In this document: positions 1 to 11,091 of the stretch, piece after piece
Numbering within the stretch: position 1 is the stretch's first letter
How the letters are laid out: each line of letters opens with the position of its first letter
NCBI GenBank assembly: GCA_027603945.1
Contig: JADIIU010000119.1
Coordinates: forward strand, 1 to 37,711
DNA: 37,711 bases
Direction: 5' to 3'
DNA from: Terramyces sp. JEL0728
Lineage: Eukaryota; Chytridiomycota; Chytridiomycetes; Rhizophydiales; Terramycetaceae
The notes under the pieces: generated by a model
Seen by the model: only the letters and a program-made list of their open reading frames with translations
The model's database searches: none
Told to the model about the DNA's origin: nothing
Translations under genes and position numbers: made by a program

Positions 1-105
1 CTGTTTCAGTATTTCCTGTGCACCAAGATTTATAACATGCGCCATACATTCTATTTGATTCCATTTAACACTAAACGCATTAGTAGGATAGTTGGAGATT
101 TCCTT
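1..105 (-). mobile_element. possible hAT-type transposase fragment, cut by window edge
   Basis: Read on the minus strand, the first 105 bases are one open frame of 35 codons that starts after a TAA (positions 108-106) and runs off the window. Near its end it contains CMAHVINLGAQEILK, which resembles the C-x-A-H-[VI]-[IL]-N-L signature in the RNase H-like core of hAT transposases. No start codon fits and the frame is closed just upstream, so this is either one exon of an element lying mostly outside the window or a decayed remnant. No terminal inverted repeats or target-site duplication can be seen. The call rests on one short motif. Confidence 0.35.
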
Positions 106-593
106 TTATTCCTGAAATTACGGTAAATGGTAGAAATAACTCCTATCGAGTCACCAACAAATATTTGTTCGTGGGAATTTGGATCATAGATATGAGAATT
201 GCATTTGAAAGATGATAGGTTGAGGTTATCGCGTATTTATAGCCAAAGTTTGTGATCAATTCATACAATGCGTAATTAGTACAAAATCAACATTGCAATT
301 AAGAGTCTATGGACTTTAAATTTATTATATATTTGACTTTTCATTTAATTCGTTAGATTTTGCATCCTTTCTCTCCAAAATATTAATATTTGCTCTAATC
401 ATCCCCAAATTTGACTGGTCTCAAAACCAACCCTATGATTTGCTTATTTCTGACGATGATAACTCGTTTGCTATTACGTTCTAAAAGAATTTCAAATTCA
501 GTCCCTTCAAATCTGCAAATTGAAGCATCCAAATCTGCAAATTGAAGCATCCAAATTTAGAAATAGCCCAAATGATTGAACACAAAGCACATC
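106..593. other. AT-rich stretch without a supported gene
   Basis: About 490 bp between the transposase-like scrap and the oligopeptidase gene. A minus-strand frame between about 235 and 50 is open for roughly 50-60 codons but has no start codon and no similarity I recognise; it may belong to the same decayed element. The right end holds a short tandem repeat just upstream of the first gene. I see no RNA gene. Confidence 0.5.
509..552. repeat. perfect 22-bp tandem repeat, two copies
   Basis: Positions 509-530 and 531-552 are identical 22-bp units beginning AAATCTGCAAATTGAAGC and ending ATCC, followed by four more matching bases (AAAT). It ends 41 bp before the proposed ATG of the oligopeptidase gene, so it lies in its promoter or 5' leader. 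Slippage is the simplest origin; a duplicated regulatory site is possible. Confidence 0.85.
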
Positions 594-2840
594 ATGAAAT
601 TTCTTGCCAAAATGACAGTTCTAGCCCCGCCTGAAGCAATGCAAGTTGAACATTTTCATACCTACCATGGTAGACAGTATTCTGACAACTTTAACTGGAT
701 CAAGAGCAAAGACCCAGAATCTAACAAGGATATCATGGAATACATTAATGTAACTTTTACTAACTTGGGCGGAAAACAAGTACTTTGATGAATACTTTAC
801 AGACAAAAAGTCGCTCATCGAATCACTGGTTAAGGAAAAGAAAGAGTTGGAAACTGGTGGTGAATCAATTTGGAATCTTCCTTTTTATAATAAGCCGTAT
901 TATTACTATTGGAGAAAGGAAGAGGGTAAAAAGCGTCAATTGTATTGTCGCAGAAAGGATTCAATGGAAGGAGAGGAGCAGGTTTTGCTCGATATGAATG
1001 AATTCACAGAAGCTTTTGTTGGATCAAGTACAACCAAAGTCAGTCCTGATCATAGCGTAAGATTCGACTGATTTAGATGCTGGCATATTCGTTAGATTTC
1101 AAAGGCGATGAAAACTATGCAATTTATTTTAAAAATCTAAATACCATGCAGGTGCTACCGGATGAAACTATTCCTGTTTCTTCTGGACCAATCGTGTGGT
1201 CGAAAGATAGTTGTTCAGTCTTTTATGTCCAGAGAGACGAGAAGCAACGGCCATGTTCAGTCTATCGACACACATTGGGAAAAGAAAGTGTTCAAGTTTA
1301 TTTCAGCGATGATGAGGGATTCAGAACGTATTTGCAGCAGTCAATTTCAAAAGAATATTTGTTTATCGTGACCTACTCCAAAAATACTAGGGAATGGCTG
1401 TATATCCCCCTAGCTGACCCACAAGCAGGTTAAAGGTTGCTAACACAGAACCAGAGCTCGTCGTGGAGCGGTCTATAGGCCACGAATACTTTGTTGAGCA
1501 TATTGGAAACCAGTTCCTCATTACTACCAATGGAGGAGGTGTCTATAGAAACAATAGGGTGTGCATCTGTCCAATTGAAGCAACAGCACTGGAAAATTGG
1601 AAAGAATTGGTTGCTTATGATCCAAATATCCGATTGATTGACGTGATTGCGTTCAAAAGTCATGTGGTATTGATAGAAAGAACAAATGGCCAGAATAGAT
1701 ACAGAGTATTTGAATATGATGCTGAAAATGGACATTTATCTGCTCCTGAAATTATTGATTTTCCAGAGCAAGTTTATTTTTCACGAATCTATAGTGTAAA
1801 CTTGATTAATCGTAGTTTGATCAGTTGAATTACAATTCGCTAGAGTTTGATATTATATACGAATCGCCAATATCACCGCCAAAGGTACTTTGCTACAATC
1901 TGTCTTTCAAGACTCTTGCTATCGTCAAAGAAACCAGCTATAAATCATTTGACTCGTCGTTGTACACTTGCGAAATGATTCAAGTTCCGATTGCACCAGA
2001 GAACCAAGTAAACTTTGAAGACTGTATTCTATCAACTACGGTACCGTTAGTAGTAGTTTACAGAAAGGATTTGATGAATAAGGATGGTTCGAATCCTGCC
2101 TACCTTAAAGGATACGGTGCTTATGGAACAATGACAAGTACGTGGAATTAAAATTAGAATTCTTTTGGAATAGTTCAAATATTTCGCTGTTGGACAGAGG
2201 ATACGTTGTTGCAGCAGCATTTGTTAGAGGAGGAGATAAGAGCAAAGAATGGTAACTTTTATTCATTCAGGCATGATACTGGAAGGCTGCATCACAAAAA
2301 GAATTCGTTTGTGGATTTTGTTAGTTGCGCAAAGGCAATGTTCGAGAGGAAACTCACCAGTCCTCAGAAACTAGCGATTGAAGGCAAATCTGCTGGCGGT
2401 TTATTGATTGGGGCAGTACTAAACATGGAGCCTGGAATCTGCAAGTCTGCTCTTTTAGATGTTCCGTTCCTTGACGTGATCAACACAATGATGGATCCAA
2501 GCATTCCTTTAACGATACAGGAGCGTGGAGAGTGGGGAGATCCTAACAAGCCAGAAACATTTGACTATGTCATGTCGTATTCTCCTTATGAAAACATTCC
2601 AAAAGGAGAAAAGGTAGTTTGGCACTAAACCAGTTTCCAAATGTGATGATTAACACCAGTGTGAAAGATACTAGAGTACCATATTGGGAACCAATGAAAT
2701 ACTTGGCTAGATTGAGAGAGCGACAGAAAAGCGATTCTGTTTTTGTAGGGAATTGTAACACCTTATCTGGGCACTTTGGTGGTTTGAATGACAATGAAGA
2801 AGCACGGGCAATTGCCTTTATCATATCTACTATTCAATAA
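594..2840 (+). CDS. oligopeptidase B-like prolyl oligopeptidase (S9A), 7 mini-introns
   Basis: Serine peptidase of family S9A; oligopeptidase B cleaves short peptides after basic residues in the cytosol. Splicing out seven introns (750-768, 1057-1076, 1429-1448, 1796-1815, 2138-2157, 2252-2270, 2614-2633) gives a 702-aa protein, the usual length of the family. The N-terminal part is the beta-propeller region (for example KVSPDHS then MLAYSLDFKGDENY). The C-terminal hydrolase carries the Ser motif GKSAGGLLIG, an Asp in VKDTRVPYWEP and a His in LSGHFGG, so the triad is complete. ATG at 594 is chosen because upstream in-frame codons lack another ATG; 612 is also possible. The first intron seems to end in GG rather than AG (separate entry). 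The next gene starts 89 bp downstream on the same strand. Assignment to oligopeptidase B rather than another S9A type rests on the YWEP and GxSAGG contexts. Confidence 0.92.
750..768 (+). other. 19-nt intron with apparent GT-GG ends
   Basis: Removing GTAACTTTTACTAACTTGG restores the family-typical reading YIN-AENKYFDEYF across the junction. The intron has a good branch motif (CTAAC) but its last two bases are GG. The only nearby AG is 12 bases on; using it would make a 31-nt intron and delete the conserved AENK residues. So this is a non-canonical acceptor, a base error or a polymorphism (AG to GG). Confidence 0.6.
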
Positions 2841-2929
2841 ATCTGGTGCAACCCTCGATCTTTGTCTTCATAAAGTTGGCTGAAATAGAGTTTTGTGGCT
2901 TGTTTCAAAATATTTTTTGTTTCCCCAAA

Positions 2930-3798
2930 ATGAGCTGCCAATGCTATCCAGAGTTTAAAGATGGACACAAATATATCCAGTGGATTGGGACTGTATTTAA
3001 CGACTGCGTATACACTCCGATCGAGCAATTCTCATTTTATATCGCATTCATTGGTTTGTTTTGTTCATTAATCGCCATGTTTCCCCAATTCTACACTAAT
3101 TACAAATTAAAAAACGTTCATGGATTATCCTTTGGCCTAGTATTACTATGGACTGCGGGAGATATAGCGTCACTGGCGGGAACAATTCTAACCAAACAAT
3201 TGACAACTCAGAAATGGACTGCTATTTTCTTTACAATTATTGATGTAGCTATGATGATTCAGTATTTCTATTACAGCAGATTTTATCCTAAAGTCTATCC
3301 ACATGAATATGTTCAAGTACCAGAAGTTGATCAAGATTTTCAACAGCCACAAAGTACCAGCAGCGTACCAACTTCTCTCGTAGCCGCTACACTCATTCCA
3401 GGTGCTGCTGCAATCGTGATTCCTCTTAGATCTACGGTTGCTGAACTGTGCAATGCTACATCGGAAGTTTCAAATGGAGGAAAGATTTTTGGGTACGTGT
3501 TAGCCTGGTCTGCTGGTTTATTTTACTTTTGTAGCAGGTAGCTATTGTTAATTCCAGAATACCACAGTTGATTCAAAACCACAAGGAAAAATCTGTTCAT
3601 GGTCTGTCGTTATACTTGTTCTTGCTATCTATAGCTGGTAATGTTGGGTACGGCGTTTCAATCTTTTTGAGAATGCCTCTTATTGATATCGAATTCTTCT
3701 TGTCCACATTTCCATACCTAGTTGGTTCGATTGGCGTTAGCGTTCTAGATTTTGGCACTCTGTATCAAGCGCGCTTGTATGGCGGATTTGATTCTTAA
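2930..3798 (+). CDS. YPQ/PQLC2-type PQ-loop transporter of the vacuole
   Basis: Predicted seven-helix PQ-loop (SLC66/YPQ) protein; relatives export cationic amino acids from the vacuole or lysosome. One 20-nt intron (3538-3557, GTAGCTATTGTTAATTCCAG) is removed to give 282 aa. The first PQ motif is in MFPQFYTNYK (about residue 57), the second in RIPQLIQNHK (about residue 204), where the intron cuts the Arg codon just before the Ile-Pro-Gln. The loops VHGLSFGL and VHGLSLYL following each motif are typical of the fungal family. Hydrophobic segments flank both motifs, with a polar loop rich in Gln/Ser between them at residues about 120-145. ATG at 2930 is the first that precedes the whole family-like region. 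Substrate is inferred from the family only. Confidence 0.88.
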
Positions 3799-3926
3799 TC
3801 CTCATTAATATAATAACTGCCTATTCACGATTCACGCTGCGTAAACCACAGGTGTCCAGGTGCTTGTAATGCACGAATTCCAGCTTTATTTGTAAGAGGG
3901 CTATATTATGAGATTTTTGGGGCATT

Positions 3927-5207
<1,281 letters not shown>

Positions 5208-5759
5208 TTTTAAAATGTCAACCTTTTGCAGGTTCGCCGTTGAATCAGCTTGCCATGCCGTTCCCAACAAATGGACTGGTTCTGCGCACAGACAAATGGC
5301 AAAATAATTGCATGCGGAACTACTCCCTCGCCCCGACACTGGTTTTCATCACCTCTCTCTTGGCATACAGTTTCATGCGCTACAGATAATCAGCTCTCTT
5401 GGCGCTATATTAAAATTTTTCTCGGGACCATAAGTTCTGTTATATTAAAAACTGCTTGTGATCATTGTTACCTTGCGCTGAGCTGCAATTGCTTGGACTT
5501 TGGAACTCGACATCGAAATGCCACAGCTTCTAAACCAGAGTATTGGGACAACAAAGGCAATCACTCGCAGTGGAACTCAATAAATTATGACTGGATATCA
5601 GGAGGTTATACTGCAATAGCTAAACTCGATTGTATTGCCCTGAGCCTCCTTGTTACTTTAGCACAAGTGTTATTGAGAAATCAACTAGCTGATAGCCAAC
5701 AATTTGTGTGCAGAGAAAACGGAAAATTCTGCAAAGAATTTGTATTATGATTATACAGA
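5208..5759. other. 552-bp interval between MAPK and DnaJ genes
   Basis: This gap between two minus-strand genes is wide for the region. It contains the MAPK promoter (right of 5207) and the 3' side of DnaJ, and most of it is covered by the open frame 5271-5750 listed separately. No clear TATA box stands directly right of 5207. Confidence 0.5.
5271..5750 (+). CDS. orphan open frame, 159 codons, function unknown
   Basis: ATG at 5271 (context ACAAATGG, with A at -3) opens a 159-codon frame ending TGA at 5750, only 9 bp before the convergent DnaJ stop. I recognise no domain. The product would be Cys- and Trp-rich with one hydrophobic stretch near the end (LDCIALSLLVTLAQVLL). The case for it is statistical: in sequence of this base composition a stop-free run of this length should be rare (of order 1 in 10,000 per frame), and no coding frame lies opposite it to explain the lack of stops. 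It would share a 63-bp divergent promoter with the MAPK gene. No homology support, so confidence is low. Confidence 0.35.
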   Translation: MDWFCAQTNGKIIACGTTPSPRHWFSSPLSWHTVSCATDNQLSWRYIKIFLGTISSVILKTACDHCYLALSCNCLDFGTRHRNATASKPEYWDNKGNHSQWNSINYDWISGGYTAIAKLDCIALSLLVTLAQVLLRNQLADSQQFVCRENGKFCKEFVL

Positions 5760-7009
5760 CTATTGTTGGGCACACTGGACTTGAGGGCCGTGACCTTCTT
5801 CATCATCTTGGACTGGCTGGTTTCTGGCTTGTCTGCTTGTATCCACTTCTGATAACACGACTTCCTCGACATGCTTGTCCATAGGTGCGTCGACAGGCTG
5901 TCTAGGCGGTAATACTGTTTCTAAAATAGCCAATTTAGAGTTGTCTACCCAGTTTGGCTTTGGGAATTCAATTTCAAACTTTACGTAAAGCACACCCTTG
6001 TCGAATGGATTTTTATATCTAGCATTAGCTAATACTTACGTTGGCATTCCTTCGTTGTTGATAGCTTTGATGCTCCCTGGAGTAATAACCTCACCTGGCA
6101 AGATGTTGACCATTAGTACCCTGTCGTCAAGATGTGGAATAGCGAATGGACCGCCAGCAAGAGCAGTCAATAGATCAATTTTGACATCAGTATATAAATC
6201 GTTTCCTTTCCTTTGGAATCTAGCATGTTCTTTTTGTTCGATTACAATTACAATATCTCCAGGGATAATGCCTGGTGCCTGGTCGCCTTCGCCTGTGAAT
6301 GTAATCTTTTGACCGTCCAACATACCCTTTTCGATAAAGACTTCTAAAATCTTGCGTTCAGTTGCCACTTTGCGACCATTACATGCTTTACATCTGTCTT
6401 TTTCTTGGATAACTTCGCCTTCTCCTTGACAATCTGGACAAGTTTGCTGCATTTGCTGGATCATAGGTCCCATTTGGCGCATAATGATCTTGATACCACG
6501 TCCGTTACATCCAGAACAAGACTTAACAGAGCCTTCTTTTCCACCACGGCCTTCACAAGAGCCACACAACACTTGTTTTTGTAAAGCCAATTTGGAGGTC
6601 TTGCCCTTGTACAAGTCTTCAAGACTGACTTTTAAGCCGTGAGCCATATCTTTTCCTTTTCTTGGACCTCTTTGCTGCTGTCTTCCGCCGCCTCCAAAGA
6701 AACCACCTCCTCCGCCAAAGAGTTGAGAGAATAAATCCTCTGGGTTGACACCATGGCCGCCATCTCCAGACAAACCTTCCTCGCCATATCTGTCATAAAC
6801 CTGTCTTTTTTGATCGTCTGAAAGAACTTCGTAGGCATGAGATATCTCCTTGAATTTATCGCCGGCATCAGGGTTTTTGTCAGGGTGATACTTTAACGCT
6901 AATTTTCTGTATGCTTTCTTTAATTCACCTTCAGAGCAGTCTGGAGATACTCCTAAAGTGTCATATAACTTAGTTTCCTTGGGCACTGGAATTAAAAAAA
7001 ATACTTACT
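5760..7009 (-). CDS. YDJ1: DnaJ/Hsp40 co-chaperone, Ydj1 type, farnesylation motif
   Basis: Type I Hsp40 that stimulates Hsp70 ATPase and delivers substrates at the cytosol and organelle surface. Two introns (6986-7008, 23 nt; 6019-6039, 21 nt) give 401 aa, against 409 in yeast Ydj1. J domain at residues about 5-70 with YHPDKNP; Gly-rich linker; zinc-binding region with four CxxCxGxG-like repeats ([32 protein letters not shown]); substrate-binding C-terminal domains; and a C-terminal CAQQ, a CaaX box like Ydj1's CASQ. The first intron splits the start codon, A before it and TG after it, giving MPKETK as in MVKETK of Ydj1. A perfect heat-shock element lies about 215 bp upstream. Confidence 0.95.
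6986..7008 (-). other. 23-nt intron that splits the DnaJ start codon
   Basis: The intron begins GTAAGTATT, has a T-rich middle, a TTAAT branch motif and ends CCAG. The base before it (7009) is A and the bases after it (6985-6984) are TG, so ATG exists only after splicing. The upstream exon has no ATG in this frame, and the spliced N-terminus MPKETKLYD matches Ydj1 proteins. The unspliced message would lack the normal start. Confidence 0.85.
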
Positions 7010-7393
7010 TTTTTGATTACTGCAGCTTGAGAATGGTCTTTTAAATAGAGAAAAAATCAAAGCCACAGGGAAAGATAACAGTAGGAAATATAGGATTCCC
7101 AATGGAAAAATATTAACCTAATAGAGCCCATCAAGTTCACTCACAATGCGGTTTTGATTGCACTAGGTTTGGATATTATGGTTGCTCGTCTCTATTAATT
7201 TTAACGGACGTGAATATCCTGGAATGTTCCAGAATTTTCTGCCAGAAAAAACAAAGAGTCCGAAACTATCGAGTACTCTCGTCCATGATCAAAATTGTAG
7301 CTTTATGATTAAAATCATGCCTATTTCTTGGCCAATGGCGTGATGATCCTACGACAGATAAAATTTCCCGCATTAAATCTGGAAATGTACAGT
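7010..7393. other. intergenic region, DnaJ promoter side
   Basis: 384 bp between the DnaJ start and the APC10 stop, both on the minus strand. It holds the heat-shock element at 7222-7239 and, on the minus strand at about 7039-7049, a TATA-like CTATTTAAAAG some 30-40 bp upstream of the DnaJ start codon. Nothing else is recognisable. Confidence 0.6.
7222..7239. promoter_or_regulatory. perfect four-unit heat-shock element (HSE)
   Basis: GAATGTTCCAGAATTTTC reads GAA-nn-TTC-nn-GAA-nn-TTC, four perfectly spaced inverted HSF1 units. It sits about 215 bp upstream of the DnaJ gene. YDJ1-type genes are known HSF targets, so motif and location agree. The APC10 gene ends on the other side, so DnaJ is the only promoter it can obviously serve. 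Confidence 0.85.
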
Positions 7394-7853
7394 TTATTCT
7401 TCCAATGGATCAATCGTTTGCAGTAACTTGATTCCACGGACGTGAGTGTCTTTACCGTTCTGATGGTTCAGTAATACACAGACTTGAATCATAAAAGTCT
7501 TTTGTCCTGCAATTGGAATATCAACCCATCCTGTTGGTTCTGGATTAACTAGTATTACCTTCAAACTCCTGCTTGACGACCTCCAGCAACGTGTCCGGAT
7601 TAGTTCCAATTCTCACCGATATCACTTTGGGCGAATAAGATTCGTCCTGTTTAAAGTCAAAATATATCGAGACTGTATTGATCCTTGTTCGTTTCTTAAA
7701 ATTAAAGTTGATGTAGTGCGGTTGAGGTCCATCTGACTGCCAAAATGTTTCTAAATTCGAATTTAACAGCTGCTTGATTGAAAATCCAGGTTTATAGGAA
7801 GACATAGATATCTGGGCTGTCGAAGTCAAATCTCGCTGATTCAGATTCAGCAT
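7394..7853 (-). CDS. APC10: anaphase-promoting complex subunit 10 (APC10/Doc1)
   Basis: DOC-domain subunit of the APC/C ubiquitin ligase; with Cdc20/Cdh1 it forms the degron (D-box) receptor and promotes processive ubiquitination in the nucleus. One 19-nt intron (7540-7558) is removed to give 146 aa. Family hallmarks are clear: SSYKPGFSIKQLL, NLETFWQSDGPQPHYINFNF, TVSIYFDFKQDESYSPK, SVRIGTN, EEPTGWVDIPI (across the junction), and FMIQVCVLLNHQNGKDTHVRG. The usual DOC length is about 160-250 aa; this one has a very short N-terminus from ATG at 7853 and lacks a long C-terminal IR tail (ends LLQTIDPLEE). The frame stays open upstream of 7853 but without ATG, so an upstream exon is not excluded. 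Divergent from the next gene across 262 bp. Confidence 0.93.
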
Positions 7854-8115
7854 TTTTGCCAAAGAATTTAATCCATCAAATCCAATTATTACATCAGCGA
7901 TAACTATTAAGGGATATATAACATCGATATGCCAGCAATCGCTCTCAAATACTTGGGATTCCAAATGGTCATGTGAGAATAATGGATCAAAGCAAACAGT
8001 GAGTACATCTATAACTAGTGCACAAGTGTGATACTGAAATGGCAACAGATTTTTATATTAAAGTGTCACTGACAACAATTTGGTCCAAACGCGATAAAAA
8101 GTTTTCAATTTCAAA

Positions 8116-9424
8116 ATGAGAAGAGAGTACGATGGAGTCCAAGATTTACAGGATACGATAACAAAATTAAAAGTAAGGTCGGAATCGAGTGCCAAACGAC
8201 AAGCCCTGCGCAATATTAAGCCAAGTTCGTTTTATGCTCCTGCTGCAGGTTATAGTGCACTAATTGTAGAAGAGAACGATGAAGATTTAAGCGATAGCAC
8301 CTTTGAGCCGAGCACACAAGAAACCACCGAATCATCAGAGGATATAGAAACAGCAGAAGAGGAAGAGCTGGAAACCACAGTTTTGGAGACTATTGAAGCT
8401 TGTACTCCTGTATTTTTCAACACCACAGCATTATACGAAGGAGATAGTGAAGGAGGTACTTTTTTTAAATTAATATAGCTTCGGATTATCATGGTAGTGA
8501 CGATGGCGAAGGTCCTGAAGAATTACCTCCAGCTCATTACAGCAACAAAGTCGAAAAGTGGGCAAGTAGAGCCGCCAATATGCTCTCTAGTCCAAATCCG
8601 CAAGATCAGAGGTTTTATGGGTTACCTAGTAATCTCACTTACTGGACCACATTTCTATACAAATACAAGCGAGAACAGAGCAGATGGGTGAAAAAGGGTC
8701 CAGTAATCCTGTACTTTAATCAACAAACCCAAGTTCCAAGGTTGATGGGAAATTACCTGTACGGAACTAAAGCGAATTGTGTGGACATGCAGCTATTTGG
8801 AAATCTCAATCATTACCTACGATGTGCGAATAACTTGATGTGCTTTTCCACGTTCAGACGCAACGCTGTAAAGAAGGCTGAGATTATTTCTGAAAGAGTA
8901 GCTTTGGAAATGATCTTTCCTAATGCTCCGATTGACCATAGCTTGCCTGTTTTCAAATGCACACCAAGGATCTATTCCGCACAAGAAGAGGAAGCAACTG
9001 TGCTTGCTTTCAAGTTTCTAAATGTCCAAGGTATTTTTTGCTAATGTAGAATGTGAGCGATTTAGAGCTTCAATTGATGAAGCTTGCAATTATACCAGTG
9101 AAATCGAATACCGACAACGACTAGCAACTTTTGACACCCCGCAGCCAGTTCATCGTTTCAACCATGTGGTAATGCAAGATTGTACCTACAAAATCAATCC
9201 AAACTTTTGCGCAACTGTAATCTTTACTAATGTAGATGGCTAGAAATGGTCTGGTATATCACCCAACGAATTCTCATACAGGTATATTGGATACAGTACA
9301 ATGTACGTGGTGTGGAGCTCAGTTTGGTCCGTTCAATGATGTAGTAGATGTTGTAGCGCACCACCAACATGCGCATTCAGTTGGCGAGCCTAAAGTTAGC
9401 TGTCCCTTCTTGAACCAGTCTTAA
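8116..9424 (+). CDS. unrecognised 415-aa protein with C-terminal C2H2-like finger
   Basis: I do not recognise the family. Three introns (8456-8478, 9031-9049, 9217-9235; 23, 19 and 19 nt) restore one continuous frame. The first ~110 residues are polar, with an acidic Glu/Ser/Thr-rich run at about 60-100. A middle region with aromatic residues (YGLPSNLTYWTTFLYKYKRE) follows. Near the C-terminus, CTWCGAQF...HHQHAH has the spacing of a C2H2-type zinc finger, so a nuclear role is possible. Evidence that it is a gene: four exons join in frame at good mini-intron sites and the frame stays open over 1.2 kb. It converges on the esterase gene, whose stop lies 48 bp away. Confidence 0.7.
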
Positions 9425-9472
9425 TTTAAAAAATATATAATTAAATTTTCAGTGCGACTATATTCTAGTAAT

Positions 9473-10822
9473 TCATTCTTTGTTTGTGGCCGAAATGACT
9501 CTAGTTCCATCCAGCAACTGCTCTTGCGTCCAGATTCCTTTTTGTACCAAAATGTCCATCCCATCTTGTATAATCTCGCCATAATCAGATATTTCTTCAG
9601 CGGGAAAGCGTTCTCTATTTCTAATCAAGTAGGCTCCGCTTTCAAGCTCTGCATTTGGCTCACTGCCAGTGTACTTTTTTATGAAATCGCCTAATCTTGA
9701 AAGTGCTTCTCTACCAAATTCTTCAAACCCTGAAAATAGTTGGAAAACATGGACTCCGTGCTCATACAATTCTAGTTTGATGTTTTCATTTGGAAAGAGC
9801 TTCTTGAAGAAGATTCCGTCATCTCTGACTCTTTCCGCGTCTCCAACCTGAATCAGCATTGGTGGGAATGCTACGTGTGATGGTTCGGCAAATATAGGTG
9901 ATGCGTAGGGATCGGTCAAGTATTTATCATGGGAAACGTATAAATTAGATCTAGAATTGGAAATGTACTTTTTGTCTGGAGTACCTTTTGGCAAATAGCA
10001 GTACGGCTTGTTTAAATGCCAGGCTGGCAACGATTGGGTTAAATCCATCTAGATTAGCAATAATTACATATGGAGACATGCAGCATAATGCTCCTGGCAC
10101 CGGCAAATCTCCCGTATCTCTGCAGTACAGCATTGCTGCAGTTGCCAATGCACCGCCAGCACTATCGCCAACAAATGATATTTGGTGGGGCTCATATTTC
10201 TGCAAAAGGTATTGGTAAGCCGATAAAACATCAATCAATGCTGCTGGGAATACATGCTGCGGTGCTAACCTGTAATCAACTGCCAGTAATTTGGCTTCTG
10301 CATTCTTTGCCACTCTCCAAGTAATGCCTCTATGAGTTCTTCTTGATGCTAATACGTATGCACCTGATTAAATTGGAATATACCTCCATGAACATACAGG
10401 ATCACTCTGTCACTGCTTGGAGTGTCTGGATATTCTATCCACTCTGAATTAATAACCCCGTCTTTGTCGTTATACACAATTCCATTCAACTCTATGGAAG
10501 GCACCCTTGGAATTTTGATTTTTGTAACATTGGTTTTGATTGAGTTTGGGAGGGTTGCTTTTCGGCCACCTGCAATCAGTTTTGCAACATCAATTTGAGC
10601 TTTAAACGTATTCAAAAGCAGTCTTAACCACCTGATGATTGCTGCTGATTTCACCGATGTAGTGCTGAGCGGAAATGGCAAGTCATTCAAGTACCTGTCA
10701 TCCAATTCCTTTCTGACTGTGGATTTATCGTCTGCGTTCTCTTGAAATTCAAAAATAGTCTTTGGAAGAAAGTCTGAAGTCAATATTGATGTTTTCAGCC
10801 TGATATCAGTATTTTCCTGCAT
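9473..10822 (-). CDS. HSL-type (family IV) alpha/beta hydrolase, esterase or lipase
   Basis: Carboxyl-ester hydrolase related to hormone-sensitive lipase and arylacetamide deacetylase. Removal of introns 10364-10383 (20 nt) and 10049-10067 (19 nt) gives 436 aa. The oxyanion motif HGGAY is formed exactly across the first intron, followed by ASRRTHRGITWRVAKNAEAK and VDYRLAPQHVFPAAL; nucleophile elbow GDSAGGALA; acid residue in IQVGDAERVRDD; His in YEHGVHVFQLF. The N-terminal ~150 residues form a less conserved cap region. Start at 10822 (MQENTD) is the only ATG in the frame; about 30 codons upstream are open (VGVFPKVLLWFAK looks like real helix), so a short upstream exon may be missing. Substrate unknown. 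Confidence 0.88.
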
Positions 10823-10884
10823 TATTTTTGCAAACCACAAAAGAACTTTTGGAAAAACTCCAACCAAGCCAACTTTAAAATATA

Positions 10885-11055
10885 TTAGATTTTCTTTACT
10901 TCTGAAAAGTATTCATGGCATACCTTGCATTTTCCTCCCGATGCTTGTTTCATCGCGCAGGACTTGCAGAGATTGATATGTCTACAAGGCATAATGAAAT
11001 ATTCCGCCGAATTCTTTTTGCAAGTAAAGCAGGTATCGCTAGCTTCCATTTCCAT
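10885..11055 (-). CDS. 56-aa RING-finger microprotein
   Basis: A single-exon frame of 56 codons holds little more than a C3HC4 RING: CFTC, then eleven residues, CRH, INLC, KSC, ten residues, CKVC. All eight zinc ligands are present with the spacing C-x2-C-x11-C-x-H-x3-C-x2-C-x10-C-x2-C. The motif resembles the C-terminal RING of MUL1/IAP-like E3 ligases (MPCRHINLCKSCA). No other domain is joined to it that I can find. Its ATG is only 36 bp from the ATG of the divergent MFS gene, and its stop is 62 bp upstream of the esterase ATG. It could be a free-standing ubiquitin-ligase module or the last exon of a gene with an upstream exon I do not see. Too short for many gene finders. Confidence 0.7.
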   Translation of the reverse strand: MEMEASDTCFTCKKNSAEYFIMPCRHINLCKSCAMKQASGGKCKVCHEYFSEVKKI

Positions 11056-11091
11056 TTTTTTTTGAAAAATTAAATTAAATTTACAATAGAA

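Noticed and set aside
2085..2099. GGTTCGAATCCTGCC, which looks like a tRNA T-arm
   Set aside because: It lies inside the oligopeptidase exon (Gly-Ser-Asn-Pro-Ala) and no acceptor, D or anticodon arms can be folded around it.
594..2840. oligopeptidase gene as a pseudogene because of many in-frame stops and frameshifts
   Set aside because: Each break coincides with a 19-20 nt intron with donor, branch motif and (but one) AG acceptor, and splicing restores a full-length catalytic protein.
10903..10924. 22-nt GT-AG intron candidate inside the RING gene
   Set aside because: Removing it would delete the last zinc-ligand Cys and give a stop soon after; the unspliced frame has the complete C3HC4 pattern.
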